Positions 55,070 through 63,548 of a stretch of DNA of 64,000 bases are shown piece after piece. How positions within the stretch are numbered: position 1 is the first letter of the stretch; each line of letters begins with the position of its first letter. Under the pieces are notes generated by a model. It saw only the letters and a program-made list of their open reading frames with translations, was not told the origin of the DNA and did not search any database. This DNA comes from Bacteroidales bacterium UBA3290 (GTDB lineage Bacteria > Bacteroidota > Bacteroidia > Bacteroidales > UBA932). Where the stretch lies: NCBI GenBank assembly GCA_002361615.1, contig DETK01000044.1, positions 25,341-89,340 of the forward strand, in the 5' to 3' direction. The position numbers and the translations under genes were made by a program.

Positions 55070-55493
55070 GGGCCCCGCGGCGAGCGTCCAGGGAATGCAC
55101 AGCCCCCAGGGCGAGCACAATCCCGTCAGGGAATGCGCAGGGCCCCCGGCCCTCACCGGCGTCGCTGCCCCGGCAGCCGCTACCGTCGCCCTCAGCGCCA
55201 GCGCGATGACATTCACCCTGGACAGCATTCCTGACTCGGTGACGAACCTCAAGCTCGTGATCCTGGCTTCCGAGCCCCAGAGCAACGGCGTGAACCGCGC
55301 CTACAGCAAGGCCGCAGCCTTCACCAGCCTGCAGACACCCGTGGCCACGGCCATCAACATCAAGGCCGACTACGATGCGAAGAACGGATCCCCGACCGCC
55401 GGCAACCCGAAGGTCTTCTTCCGCTACTTCTACATCAACACCGCCACCGGTGAGAAGTCGGCCGACATGTACGTCTCTGCGAAACTGGGTTAG
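55070..55493 (+). pseudogene. C-terminal part of an unrecognised protein (left copy of duplicated 3' end)
   Basis: The frame reads LSASAMTFTLDSIPDSVTNL and then AFTSLQTPVATAINIKADYD, ending FFRYFYINTATGEKSADMYV before the TAG. It has no credible start: it emerges from the inverted repeat and a GC-rich spacer. The last part contains the 67-bp sequence repeated at 62357-62423. The sequence looks like the end of a longer Bacteroidales structural protein, whose 5' part is gone. Confidence 0.6.
55407..55473 (+). repeat. 67-bp direct repeat, left copy
   Basis: Identical to 62357-62423 in the same orientation. It lies in the coding end of the 55070-55493 remnant. The pair bounds a 6.9-kb segment with the toxin-antitoxin-chaperone and BlaI-M56 modules. 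Confidence 0.85.
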
Positions 55494-55509
55494 CATTGAC
55501 ATATCTTGC

Positions 55510-55547
55510 GAAAAAGGCTTGTGCAAATCTTTGTGCAAGCCTTTTTC
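55510..55547 (+). terminator. Rho-independent terminator
   Basis: GAAAAAGGCTTG (55510-55521) pairs perfectly with CAAGCCTTTTTC (55536-55547); the second arm is T-rich. It ends transcription of the remnant gene. Confidence 0.8.
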
Positions 55548-55580
55548 GTTGATTTAAGAAGGAATCGCTATAAAAAAATT

Positions 55581-55592
55581 AACCAGTTGGTT
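55581..55592 (+). promoter_or_regulatory. Palindromic operator 1 of the TA module (AACCAGTTGGTT)
   Basis: AACC-NNNN-GGTT palindrome just upstream of the -33 region; -7 TATATTTG is at 55613-55620. A second copy is at 55630-55641. Placed on both sides of the promoter, as for toxin-antitoxin autorepression. Confidence 0.62.
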
Positions 55593-55629
55593 GATTTATT
55601 CAAAACAAGTAGTATATTTGCAGAAAATA

Positions 55630-55641
55630 AACCGATTGGTT
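55630..55641 (+). promoter_or_regulatory. Palindromic operator 2 of the TA module (AACCGATTGGTT)
   Basis: Second AACC-RR-TT-GGTT palindrome, 10 bases after the -7 box and 5 bases before the toxin start codon. Confidence 0.62.
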
Positions 55642-55645
55642 AATT

Positions 55646-56269
55646 GTGGAATATAAACGCATCTTTTCTTCCCAAGGTGATACCAATACTGCTCTCTCAG
55701 TCTGCTTCTCTCGGCCTGAGTTGTTATCAATGGGAGTACAGGAATGTGCGGATGAATTGGACCCTGAATATATTGGAAAAACAGAGTTGTCGAAATTGGT
55801 TTCCCTTTGGAAGGACCCTTTATATCTCGCGCAGTTTTTTGAAACCAACTCTTCTTATTTCTCGGATCCGTTTTGGAAAGGATTGACAGAAGAAGTATTC
55901 GTTGGAGATGTTGTCCAAAATTCTCGAGTTGTATTCAAAGAACTCTTAAGATTACTTGAATCAGGTCAACTTGTTTCAGTATTTGAACCCTTAGATAAAG
56001 AGGAAGACTCTAAGAGACGCCGCGATAAAGTATTCAAGGTTAAAGCAAAATATGGCCATATTGCTAAGAGAGTAGCTTTTCGCATTTATGGTATAATGGT
56101 TGATGAAAATACTGTATGTATAACTGGAGGTGCCATTAAGATTGTGAAAGAAATGTCTGATGCTCCCAATACCGAAATTGAATTAAAAAAAATGGAGCGA
56201 GTCGCGAGTAACATTTTTGACAATGGCATTTTTGATAAAGACAGTTTTATTGATTTTATTGCAGAATAG
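55646..56269 (+). CDS. Probable toxin of a toxin-antitoxin-chaperone module
   Basis: A 207-residue, AT-rich gene with a GTG start. The C-terminal part reads VAFRIYGIMVDENTVCITGGAIKIVKEM followed by EIELKKMERVASNIFDNGIF, a strand pattern like HigB/RelE-type toxins; the N-terminal part is unrecognised. It is followed by an Xre-type gene (4 bases away) and a SecB-like gene. This order (toxin, Xre antitoxin, SecB-like chaperone) is that of TAC systems. The toxin call is by context and pattern, not by a defining catalytic residue. Confidence 0.55.
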   Translation: MEYKRIFSSQGDTNTALSVCFSRPELLSMGVQECADELDPEYIGKTELSKLVSLWKDPLYLAQFFETNSSYFSDPFWKGLTEEVFVGDVVQNSRVVFKELLRLLESGQLVSVFEPLDKEEDSKRRRDKVFKVKAKYGHIAKRVAFRIYGIMVDENTVCITGGAIKIVKEMSDAPNTEIELKKMERVASNIFDNGIFDKDSFIDFIAE

Positions 56270-56273
56270 TTTT

Positions 56274-56753
56274 ATGAGCACGACGAAAAACGGCAAGATT
56301 GTGGTTGCCGGAGATGATTTTTCTTGGATTGAAGGAATCGAGAAAGATCTTAATCAGCCTGAAGAGCTGGATGCGAACGTGCGGATAGCCCTTAGGCTAA
56401 GACAGTGTATGAAAGAGCGGGGTTGGAGTCAGAAGGACCTTGCTGCCGCTCTTGGTGTTTCCCCTCAGTATGTGAATAAGATTCTGAGGAATCAGGATCC
56501 CTCATTCTCGGTTAAGATTGCTGAAGAATATGGGAAACGGCTTAATTACCCCCTCATTCGCGTATGCGATGATGCTACACTTGATAGTACTATCTACATG
56601 AGAAAAGACATTCTTAGTGTGAATAGTCCTTTATTATCGGTAGACATTTGGCGCTTATTGACCAATGGCGTGAATGGATTCCAATTCGGTTCAATCAAAG
56701 AGTTGTCTAGTAAGAGACACTGCAAGAATCAAATTGCCCTTAACTATGCATAA
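56274..56753 (+). CDS. Xre-family antitoxin/repressor
   Basis: A 159-residue protein with a helix-turn-helix at about residues 40-95 (RLRQCMKERGWSQKDLAAALGVSPQYVNKIL). The C-terminal 60 residues (DSTIYMRKDILSVNSPLLSVDIWRLLTNGVNGFQFGSI) are partly hydrophobic and could be the chaperone-addiction tail. It probably binds the AACC-NNNN-GGTT operators in front of the module. Its end overlaps the next gene by 8 bases. Confidence 0.74.
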   Translation: MSTTKNGKIVVAGDDFSWIEGIEKDLNQPEELDANVRIALRLRQCMKERGWSQKDLAAALGVSPQYVNKILRNQDPSFSVKIAEEYGKRLNYPLIRVCDDATLDSTIYMRKDILSVNSPLLSVDIWRLLTNGVNGFQFGSIKELSSKRHCKNQIALNYA

Positions 56754-57189
56754 GAATATTCTTTTCCAGATTCACCATATGGAGGTTGAGCAATTTGCTG
56801 CTTTGGAAGATCCCAAAGAGGAAAAGAGTTCTTTCTCCGTTTCAATTAGGCCTGGTTGCAATTTCGGCCTTAGAGCAATTGCAATTTCGGTATGGATTCA
56901 ATTTGTGTGTGATTCTCATCCTTTTCTGATTCTTAAAACGAATGCCTTTTATCAGCTGAACCAGGAGTCGTGGGACCAATTGACCGAAAAGGAGTCAGGC
57001 CGGGTGGTGATCCCCAAGCCTTTTATTGAAACGTTAGTCCAGATTTCCGTTAGTCAGGCAAGAGGAGTATTGTTTGCTAAGACGGAGAACTCTCCTTTTT
57101 CAAAGTATTTCCTTCCTATCGTAAATGTGGAGAATTTTAATATTAGTGGAGATATGATCATTTCCCCAGAAGGGGCAATTGTCGAGTAA
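56746..57189 (+). CDS. SecB-like chaperone of a TAC module
   Basis: A 147-residue protein. Strand-rich N-terminal sequence (FSVSIRPGCNFGLRAIAISVWIQFV) and then VVIPKPFIETLVQISVSQARGVLFAKT and KYFLPIVNVENF follow the SecB fold layout, especially the ILFAKT-x-LPI ending seen in SecB-like proteins of Bacteroidota. The ATG overlaps the antitoxin stop. In TAC systems such a protein protects the antitoxin from degradation. The assignment is from pattern and position. Confidence 0.62.
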   Translation: MHKNILFQIHHMEVEQFAALEDPKEEKSSFSVSIRPGCNFGLRAIAISVWIQFVCDSHPFLILKTNAFYQLNQESWDQLTEKESGRVVIPKPFIETLVQISVSQARGVLFAKTENSPFSKYFLPIVNVENFNISGDMIISPEGAIVE

Positions 57190-57212
57190 TCTTTTCTATA
57201 AGTGAACTTATA

Positions 57213-57246
57213 CTGCCCGACCGTCGAAAGATGGCCGGGCGGTTTT
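57213..57246 (+). terminator. Terminator after the TAC module
   Basis: CTGCCCGACC pairs with GG-CCGGGCGG around a GTCGAAAGAT loop, followed by TTTTGTT. Confidence 0.65.
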
Positions 57247-57274
57247 GTTATATATTGGCAAAATACTCCTTCCC

Positions 57275-59899
57275 TTACCGTGACATCCGAATACCGAGGA
57301 GGAATTGTCGGCCGGTGAGTTGGGTGATGGAGGAAGTTGTCCGGTAGGCCGAGACGCTTTCGCGGCGGTATTCGGTGGCGTTCAGCAGATTTCGGCACTC
57401 GACGAAGAGCGTGGCATTCTTCAGCGACCAGGAAGCGGAGACTTTCAGGAGCGGAGTGTTAGAAACGCGAACTCCTGGTATTTCGCTCCAGAGCCAGTGC
57501 CCGGTGGCGTCGATGGCAAGCGGCTTGACGGGTTTGAACCGAAGCGTTCCATCTATTTGGACCATCTGAGTCTGTTGCTTTGAAGATCCTGTGACGAAGT
57601 CGCGGTCGTAGCTACCGGTGATGTCCGTGGAGAACCACCAGACGGGGTTGCTAGCGAGGTTGAGCTGCGTATGCAGCCGAGACGAGTGGTAATTGACCAG
57701 CTCGCCCTGCAGGTACTCCTGCATCTCGTTCTCCATCCAGCTGCCCTGCAGTTCCACGACGAAGGCCCGCAGGCCGAAGTACTTCTTCAGGGAGGCGTTC
57801 ACGCTCCAGCCAGAAGTGGCGGTCGAAAGCGGCAGGTAGTATTGGTACGTCTGGTTTTCCAGCCAGATGCTGGAAGAGGCGCGGTTGGATCCGCCCATTG
57901 ACCAGGAACCGGAGAGGGTGGCGAAGAACATTGCGGGTATATCGTTCCAGCGGAGCGTCGCCTGCGTGTTCCAGCGTGTGCTGAGCCGCAAACTGTCGCT
58001 GACGGCCAATGTGCGCCAGGACTGCATCACCGCCGCGTCGAGCAGCGATTCGGCGTTGGAGCGAGTCAGTGCATAAGACGATGAAGCAGAGAGTTCAAGT
58101 CGCCTCGACAGCTTCCACTGCAGCGAGGACGATGGTGTGAGCGTGGGATAGAGCAGGTTGTCGTGCCCCCGGATGATGAGATAGTGCAGCGTAGCGGGAA
58201 GCGCGAGGGTGAGCCGGGCGCCGCCCAGCGAAATGGCATCCGAAACGCGAGCAGTGGGCCGTAGTGCCAGCACGGACAGCGAGCCGGAAGTTATGAAGCC
58301 TTCGAACGTCACGCCCTCTGCTTCTGCCCGACGGTCTACATACTCCAGCGCCATGCCTTCCGAGAGGCTGATGCGGTGTCGGCCGGCACTCCACTTATGT
58401 GACGTCCGCAGGTCGGTCGAGAAGTCTTGCCCGAACAGATGCTGGCCATACTCCCGTCCGTCGGTCACATAGCGCGCGGCGTGATTGGTGCGGCGATACT
58501 TGTTGTCGCTGGTCAGTTCCAACGCCCGTCCGGAGCCCCGACGCAACACCAGCTTCAAAAGATTGTCGGCCTTGAACGAGGGCAGGTCATAGTGCTGGCC
58601 GTACTGGTTGCGGCCTCCCTGCAGGGCCGATTCGTTGACCCGCAGCTGTCCCGCTGCCGAGAATTCATTACTTATATAGCGTTTCGCGCCGTTATCCTCG
58701 TACGCTGCCATTCCCGAAAAGTAGCCGCGCCGGTCGGTCATCGTGCGGTTTTCCAAGATTTCGAGTGAAGCGCCGTCGGCAAAGCGGATTTCGTCGTGGC
58801 TCTCCGAGGTTTCGTTATAGCGTTCACCAGCCGCCTGTAGTGCGAGGCGCAGCTGTCGCGTTTCATCCAACTTGATCAGGTGGTTGAAGGAGCCGAGTCC
58901 GGAGATATTGTCGTACCAGTATTCCTTGGGCAGCGAGAGATAGCTCCGGCCCGGGTTCAGGCGGGAACGCAAGTCGCTGTCGACTTCGCCGGGCGTGATG
59001 AGGTAAGCGCCAGGGCCGCGCCCGAGAATGGACTGTTGCTGCAATTCCTGCAGGATGTCGCCGCCGTCGTTGTTCCCTTTGATGAGGAAGAGGCTCTGGC
59101 GTTTTTTGCCGAAGTTCGAGAGCATTACCCGTGCCTCGAAAAGCGGGAACGGCGGCAGGCCGAGGGTCGCATCGCCCGAGAACAACCAGGTGCTCCGCAC
59201 GCTCTCCTTCAGGATGATGTTGATGGCGCTACGGTCGGTGAGCGAAATGTCCTGCAACGCACGCACGGGCTGGTGGTTCTGATAGACTTCCACCCGCGCG
59301 ATGGCATCGGCCGAGAGATTGTTGGTCACTGTGCCATAGCGAGCGCCCATCAGGTCCATTCCTTCCACGTAGAGTTTTCCGATGGCCTTCCCATTGTGCT
59401 GGATGCCGCCCGAGGGCGTGACCGTAATGCCGGGCAACTTCTCGAGCAGGTCGCCCATGGATCGTTCGGTACCATCCCGGAAGGCCCCGGCCGTATAGGA
59501 AAGCGTATCGCCTTTTTCTTCAACAGCGGCAGCTTCCACCCGCGCCGCCCGCAGTTCCGTTCGCTGCTCCGCCAGTTCAATCACGATGTCGGTGCTTGTA
59601 CCCGGCACCAGGGGCAACTTCGTCGCGGCAAACCCCATCATCGAAACCCGAATCTCATTGAGCACCACACCTTCCGGCACCTTCAGCACAAACCGACCCT
59701 CTCCGTCGCTATAGGCAAAGGCTTTCTGCTGCGAAGCGGCCAGCCCCAACACAAAAGCCCCGGCCACGGGTTCCTTCGTCTTCTTTTCGCGCACGATGCC
59801 CGACACGGCCGTCTGGGCGAGGGCCGCGGTGCAACTGACCAGCAGGGCCAGCAAGAGCGAAAGAATCCGGGGTCGCAACACTATTTCTTGTCTTTCCAA
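57275..59899 (-). CDS. TonB-dependent-receptor-like outer-membrane beta-barrel protein
   Basis: An 874-residue protein. A signal peptide (RILSLLLALLVSCTAALAQ) is followed by a CarboxypepD_reg-like domain (VSGIVREKKTKEPVAGAFVLG; residues about 28-110), a plug-like domain (ERSMGDLLEKLPGITVTPSGGIQHNGKAIGKLYVEGMDL; about 140-230) and a barrel with many alternating aromatic strands. It ends without the usual TonB-receptor aromatic terminus but in FLLGIRMSR. The first codons overlap the GLPGLI gene by 19 bases; a GTG at 59881 is an alternative start. Substrate unknown; likely an export or uptake pore linked to the M56/BlaI signal. Confidence 0.78.
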   Translation of the reverse strand: MERQEIVLRPRILSLLLALLVSCTAALAQTAVSGIVREKKTKEPVAGAFVLGLAASQQKAFAYSDGEGRFVLKVPEGVVLNEIRVSMMGFAATKLPLVPGTSTDIVIELAEQRTELRAARVEAAAVEEKGDTLSYTAGAFRDGTERSMGDLLEKLPGITVTPSGGIQHNGKAIGKLYVEGMDLMGARYGTVTNNLSADAIARVEVYQNHQPVRALQDISLTDRSAINIILKESVRSTWLFSGDATLGLPPFPLFEARVMLSNFGKKRQSLFLIKGNNDGGDILQELQQQSILGRGPGAYLITPGEVDSDLRSRLNPGRSYLSLPKEYWYDNISGLGSFNHLIKLDETRQLRLALQAAGERYNETSESHDEIRFADGASLEILENRTMTDRRGYFSGMAAYEDNGAKRYISNEFSAAGQLRVNESALQGGRNQYGQHYDLPSFKADNLLKLVLRRGSGRALELTSDNKYRRTNHAARYVTDGREYGQHLFGQDFSTDLRTSHKWSAGRHRISLSEGMALEYVDRRAEAEGVTFEGFITSGSLSVLALRPTARVSDAISLGGARLTLALPATLHYLIIRGHDNLLYPTLTPSSSLQWKLSRRLELSASSSYALTRSNAESLLDAAVMQSWRTLAVSDSLRLSTRWNTQATLRWNDIPAMFFATLSGSWSMGGSNRASSSIWLENQTYQYYLPLSTATSGWSVNASLKKYFGLRAFVVELQGSWMENEMQEYLQGELVNYHSSRLHTQLNLASNPVWWFSTDITGSYDRDFVTGSSKQQTQMVQIDGTLRFKPVKPLAIDATGHWLWSEIPGVRVSNTPLLKVSASWSLKNATLFVECRNLLNATEYRRESVSAYRTTSSITQLTGRQFLLGIRMSR

Positions 59900-60759
59900 T
59901 ACTCCGTAGGAATTTTTGGGATGTATTTGAAGAACGCAGCCCTGTCGAGTTCCCTGCCATTGGCGTCGGTTGCTCGTGCGCCTTGGCTGTGATGCGCTTC
60001 GTCGAAGAAATGCACATCACTCATGAGTTTCGTATAGGTGCTTTCTACCTTCTGCAGTTCGTCCGTTGTGTAATCCGCCCCTCTTTTCTTATTGTGCGGT
60101 TCCAGATAGTATTTTCGCAACAGATCGAAGCGACAGCCTTCGGTCAACGATTCGATTCCGGTGAACTTGAAAATGAAAAGATTGTCAGCATCCCGCGCCT
60201 CCACGATCAAGCCCGGTGCACCCCATAGTAGCCAGGGCCCGATGTTTAGCGGGATTTCTTCCGTGTACCAGACCGTCCAGTCGCGACCCAGATATTGCGC
60301 TGTCGCCTTATGGCAAAGGTAACCTTCTACATCCTTTTCCTCATCCGATAATACCCATTCCGGCAAGATGAGTTGGCCGGTGCCGTTCAGGTGAAGCGTG
60401 GCGCTTTTGTAATGCTGAATGAAAGACTGTGTCTGGTAGTCAATAGTCGTGCATTCAAACAATTTGGAACGGAGCCGTGTCAACTGGCCGTATGTTTCAT
60501 TGTCGGCAATGGAGCCCGTTTCATCAAAGGCGATGAAGCTCAGGGAATCTCTTATCGCTGTCGTTTCGCTGTACCAGGCAGTTCGTCCGTCACAATGGTC
60601 AAGCCGCATGTCCGGCACTTTATAGAAACCCTTTGCAGGGTCCTTTTTGTAGAAATACTGATAGCTGCACCGGACATTCTGAGCCTCAGCAGAAAAGGCA
60701 AGAAACGCCAGAGCCAGGATGCATAATGACGTGCGAGAGAACAGATTATGGTTTTTCAT
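59881..60759 (-). CDS. GLPGLI family protein
   Basis: A 292-residue secreted protein (signal peptide ending SAEAQ) with PLNIGPWLLWGAPGLIVEARD, the signature region of GLPGLI proteins, near residue 185. Members are found next to TonB-dependent receptors and M56 sensors in Bacteroidota; the function is not known. It overlaps the M56 gene end by 14 bases and the receptor start by 19, so it is part of one operon. Confidence 0.83.
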   Translation of the reverse strand: MKNHNLFSRTSLCILALAFLAFSAEAQNVRCSYQYFYKKDPAKGFYKVPDMRLDHCDGRTAWYSETTAIRDSLSFIAFDETGSIADNETYGQLTRLRSKLFECTTIDYQTQSFIQHYKSATLHLNGTGQLILPEWVLSDEEKDVEGYLCHKATAQYLGRDWTVWYTEEIPLNIGPWLLWGAPGLIVEARDADNLFIFKFTGIESLTEGCRFDLLRKYYLEPHNKKRGADYTTDELQKVESTYTKLMSDVHFFDEAHHSQGARATDANGRELDRAAFFKYIPKIPTEYWKDKK

Positions 60760-61903
60760 TACGAGGAGGTTTTAAATCAAGGGGGCAGATATAAGTGACC
60801 TCAACTGGTTTGCCGTCTTTTTCTTGCGGGATCCATCTGGGCGATTTGTGGGCGGCGCGCAGAATCTCCGCATCCAGGTCAGGGTGCAGGGTACCGAGCA
60901 GTTTGATGTCGTGCATATAGCCTTCGGTGTCCAGTTTGAAATCGAGGAGGATGCGACCTTCCACTCCCGCTTTACGGCACGAGCGCGGGTAATGGATTTC
61001 ATCGTACAGCCAGTTGACGAATTGTACCCCGTTGACGAAGTTGGCGGGATGTATGGGTTCGGCAGTCAGCAGGGTGATGCCAGCCAGCAGGGGCAGCACC
61101 AGCAGCGTGACGGCACGACGCCATCCGCTCTGGGAGGGGCGACGCAGTTGAGCGAGGCGCAGTTTCAGCTGCGCGTGGTTGAAACCATTGGCTTGCAGGA
61201 ACTGTGATTCTCCTACTGCCTTGCGGATCAGAAGTTTCTGGTATTGGGTGCCGTCGATTCCCTGTCCGAGTATGACGGCGTCCGCTTCGTATTCGTGTAG
61301 TAGCTGCAGTTCGTTCCGGCATACCCACACCAACGGGTTGAACCACTGGAATGCTGTCAGGAAGCTGAAGAATAGCATATCCCACGAGTGTCCGCAGGCG
61401 ACGTGGGCGCGTTCGTGGGAGAATATCGCCGGATAGGCTTCATAGTCATTGCGGCTCATCACGATGCGGTGCATCCAACTGAAGGAGGCGACATCGCGAT
61501 CCAGCAGATACAGCCGGCAACCGTCCTGAACATCAAATGGCGCGCTCCGGAAAAGACGGATCATCCGAATGTAGGATACAGCATTGACGGCCAGGACGAC
61601 GAGCACGCCAACCAGCCAGAGTCCGGCGGCAAGAATCGGCCATTGCAGACGAATAGCCGCTGTCGGCGCTGATACATCAATTTCTTCTATCGCTGCGGGC
61701 GCTGATGGAAGGTTGTCTAGCAGCGTCGGCCCCGCCGTATGCACGGGCAGCAGCGGAAGCACCAGACATAGGACCGTGCCCGAAAGCAGCACCGCGCGAT
61801 TGAAGTGGAAATGCTTGCTACGCCGCGTCACCAGCAGAAAGAAGGCGGAGAAGACAGTCAGGTACAACGCACTTCTGACTAGATAAATGATAAAGGCCGT
61901 CAT
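60746..61903 (-). CDS. M56 metalloprotease sensor with C-terminal TonB domain
   Basis: A 385-residue membrane protein: helices in the first 120 residues, zinc motif HERAHVACGH near 178, third ligand in HEYEADAVIL, a membrane helix near 270 and a C-terminal TonB_C domain (IHYPRSCRKAGVEGRILLDFKLDTEG; residues about 305-380). The TonB domain would contact outer-membrane proteins, fitting the receptor in the same operon. It overlaps the BlaI stop by ATGA. Compared with the M56 protein at 26974 it carries TonB_C where that one has an unknown periplasmic region. Confidence 0.85.
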   Translation of the reverse strand: MTAFIIYLVRSALYLTVFSAFFLLVTRRSKHFHFNRAVLLSGTVLCLVLPLLPVHTAGPTLLDNLPSAPAAIEEIDVSAPTAAIRLQWPILAAGLWLVGVLVVLAVNAVSYIRMIRLFRSAPFDVQDGCRLYLLDRDVASFSWMHRIVMSRNDYEAYPAIFSHERAHVACGHSWDMLFFSFLTAFQWFNPLVWVCRNELQLLHEYEADAVILGQGIDGTQYQKLLIRKAVGESQFLQANGFNHAQLKLRLAQLRRPSQSGWRRAVTLLVLPLLAGITLLTAEPIHPANFVNGVQFVNWLYDEIHYPRSCRKAGVEGRILLDFKLDTEGYMHDIKLLGTLHPDLDAEILRAAHKSPRWIPQEKDGKPVEVTYICPLDLKPPRNEKP

Positions 61904-62262
61904 TTCTTGGTGTCTTCGATTTCGGCAATGAGCGCCTTGAGCTCCGCCAGATCCATCTTCTCTTCTTTCACGAACCGAGAGACCATTTGCGTGTAAGAAC
62001 TACCATAGAACCTGTCGACCACATCGGAAATGGTCTTGTCGACGATGTCCTGTTCGCTCTGCACGGCATGGTAGCGATAGGCGTTAGCATATTTCTCGCG
62101 GGCCACGTATCCTTTGTCTTCCAGGATACCCAACTGCGTTGCCAGCGTGTTGTGGTGCGGCTTGGGATCGGGGTAGTACTGCAGGAGGTCCTGGATGAAC
62201 ATGTCCCCATGCGCCCAGAACAACCGCATAATGAATTCCTCTTTGACCGATAGTTTCTTCAT
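61900..62262 (-). CDS. BlaI/MecI-family repressor (second copy)
   Basis: A 120-residue protein starting MKKLSVKEEFIMRLFWAHGD, closely similar along its length to the BlaI-type protein at 26601. The winged helix and the C-terminal dimer helix are complete. First gene of the operon to 57275; -7 TAACTTTG lies upstream (minus strand, about 62291-62298). It should be released when the M56 protein cleaves it. Confidence 0.87.
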   Translation of the reverse strand: MKKLSVKEEFIMRLFWAHGDMFIQDLLQYYPDPKPHHNTLATQLGILEDKGYVAREKYANAYRYHAVQSEQDIVDKTISDVVDRFYGSSYTQMVSRFVKEEKMDLAELKALIAEIEDTKK

Positions 62263-62356
62263 CTGAGCCTGAATTATAGTGTTTCAGGACAAAGTTAGAA
62301 AACATTTCATAAAACGAAGAATATTATTAGTAGTTCTACGAATAACCCACTACACT

Positions 62357-62446
62357 CCGAAGGTCTTCTTCCGCTACTTCTACATCAACACCGCCACCGG
62401 TGAGAAGTCGGCCGACATGTACGCCAGCGCGAAGCTGTCGGTGTAA
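62357..62446 (+). pseudogene. Duplicated 3' end of an unrecognised gene (right copy of the direct repeat)
   Basis: The first 67 bases (62357-62423) are identical to 55407-55473; the frame continues to ASAKLSV and TAA. Only about 29 codons remain and no start is possible. This is the right boundary of the segment holding the TAC and BlaI-M56 modules. Confidence 0.78.
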
Positions 62447-62472
62447 GCAAGACAACAACCCTCTCTTTGCAG

Positions 62473-62500
62473 AACGCTCCGACCAGAAGGCCGGAGCGTT
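62473..62500 (+). terminator. Rho-independent terminator
   Basis: AACGCTCCG (62473-62481) pairs with CGGAGCGTT (62492-62500), followed by TTGTTATTT. It ends transcription from the duplicated gene end and may also serve the convergent SdpI gene. Confidence 0.75.
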
Positions 62501-62511
62501 TTGTTATTTCT

Positions 62512-62889
62512 CTACAGAGATTTTCCGAACTCGTCGAAGTTTTTCATTAATGCCCTTTCTGTCAGGAGTATTGTAACCAGCAACAGAAGCGTCTGAATGC
62601 CCAAAACGATTAATCCCGCCACACTGATCACTTGCTCGCTTTTTCCGAGCACCAGGCATAACGGAACAAGAGAGATCGGGAGACTCACCAGGCCACACAC
62701 AAGCCACAGTTTCCCGAAATAGTAATGCGCAAAATCCCAGGTTTCCTGACTCCTCACAGATCTTCTCGTCCTGTATCCATAGTAAGAGTTTATTTTTTTT
62801 GGAGGATTCTTCATTAACAACAAGCCAAAGCCTACCATCATCAGAGGCATTATGAGAATCACAAGCAGCATTATATATCCAAAGGCCAT
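62512..62889 (-). CDS. SdpI-family membrane protein
   Basis: A 125-residue protein with three or four membrane helices. INSYYGYRTRRSVRSQETWDFAHYYFGKLWL is the SdpI-family signature (residues about 33-65). In Bacillus SdpI gives immunity to a toxin; here no toxin gene is adjacent. It stands alone, divergent from nothing recognisable. Confidence 0.83.
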   Translation of the reverse strand: MAFGYIMLLVILIMPLMMVGFGLLLMKNPPKKINSYYGYRTRRSVRSQETWDFAHYYFGKLWLVCGLVSLPISLVPLCLVLGKSEQVISVAGLIVLGIQTLLLLVTILLTERALMKNFDEFGKSL

Positions 62890-62928
62890 TGTCCAAATGT
62901 TTTTTACCTGACCACTAAGTTACGGATT

Positions 62929-63548
62929 TTCGACTACAAACCAATCAAAAACGACTGCTGATGATACTGGCTTCGGCAGCCTGTGACCGTATCGAGCAGG
63001 ATGAACCGGACATGCACCTGGTAATGCTGCAGGTTGAGGCCCTAGATGCTCGGATCTATGAAGAGATTGACTGACGAAGATCCACATGGGCGATCCGCCA
63101 GGACATTGCGAATCTTACCCGGGTTGCGCCCCTTGCCTGGCTGCGTGAGCTGGATCTTGGCCAGCAGCCGATAGCGCTCAGGGACAAACGCAGCAGCAAT
63201 AAACACCGAAACCGGTAATACCAACAAACCCTCAACCACAGACGCTCCACCCACCTCAACAGCGAATGGAGGAAACTTCTCAAAGGCCCGCGGCTCCGGA
63301 ACTTGCTCATTTCCGAGCGTGGCGAAACCGTGGTAGGCACTGACAAATCGATTGTAGCCGGAGATGCGGGTGGAGTGGTCGAAGGGTGGCCGGTGCGGCT
63401 CGACATTCCAGACCAGGGCATTCCACTGAAGTTGCACTTCCTGTGGCAAGGAGCGCCAGGCGGCCAAAGCTCGCTGATGGACCGACAACGCAGGCCCCGG
63501 CAGACAAGGCGCAAGGCACCGGACGGTTTAATCTCCCAAAATGATCAT
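62929..63548 (-). pseudogene. Remnant of a conserved Bacteroidales family (copy 2)
   Basis: From ATG 63548 the frame reads MIILGD, then TAA, then TVRCLAPCLPGPALSVHQRA and continues to PFDHSTRISGYNRFVSAYHG and LLAKIQLTQPGKGRNPG. Near 63070 it shifts to another frame that ends QHYQVHVRFILLDT and QYHQQSFLIGL. It is the same family as 28786-29252 and shows its almost complete length (about 205 residues). One nonsense codon and at least one frameshift make it dead. Confidence 0.72.
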
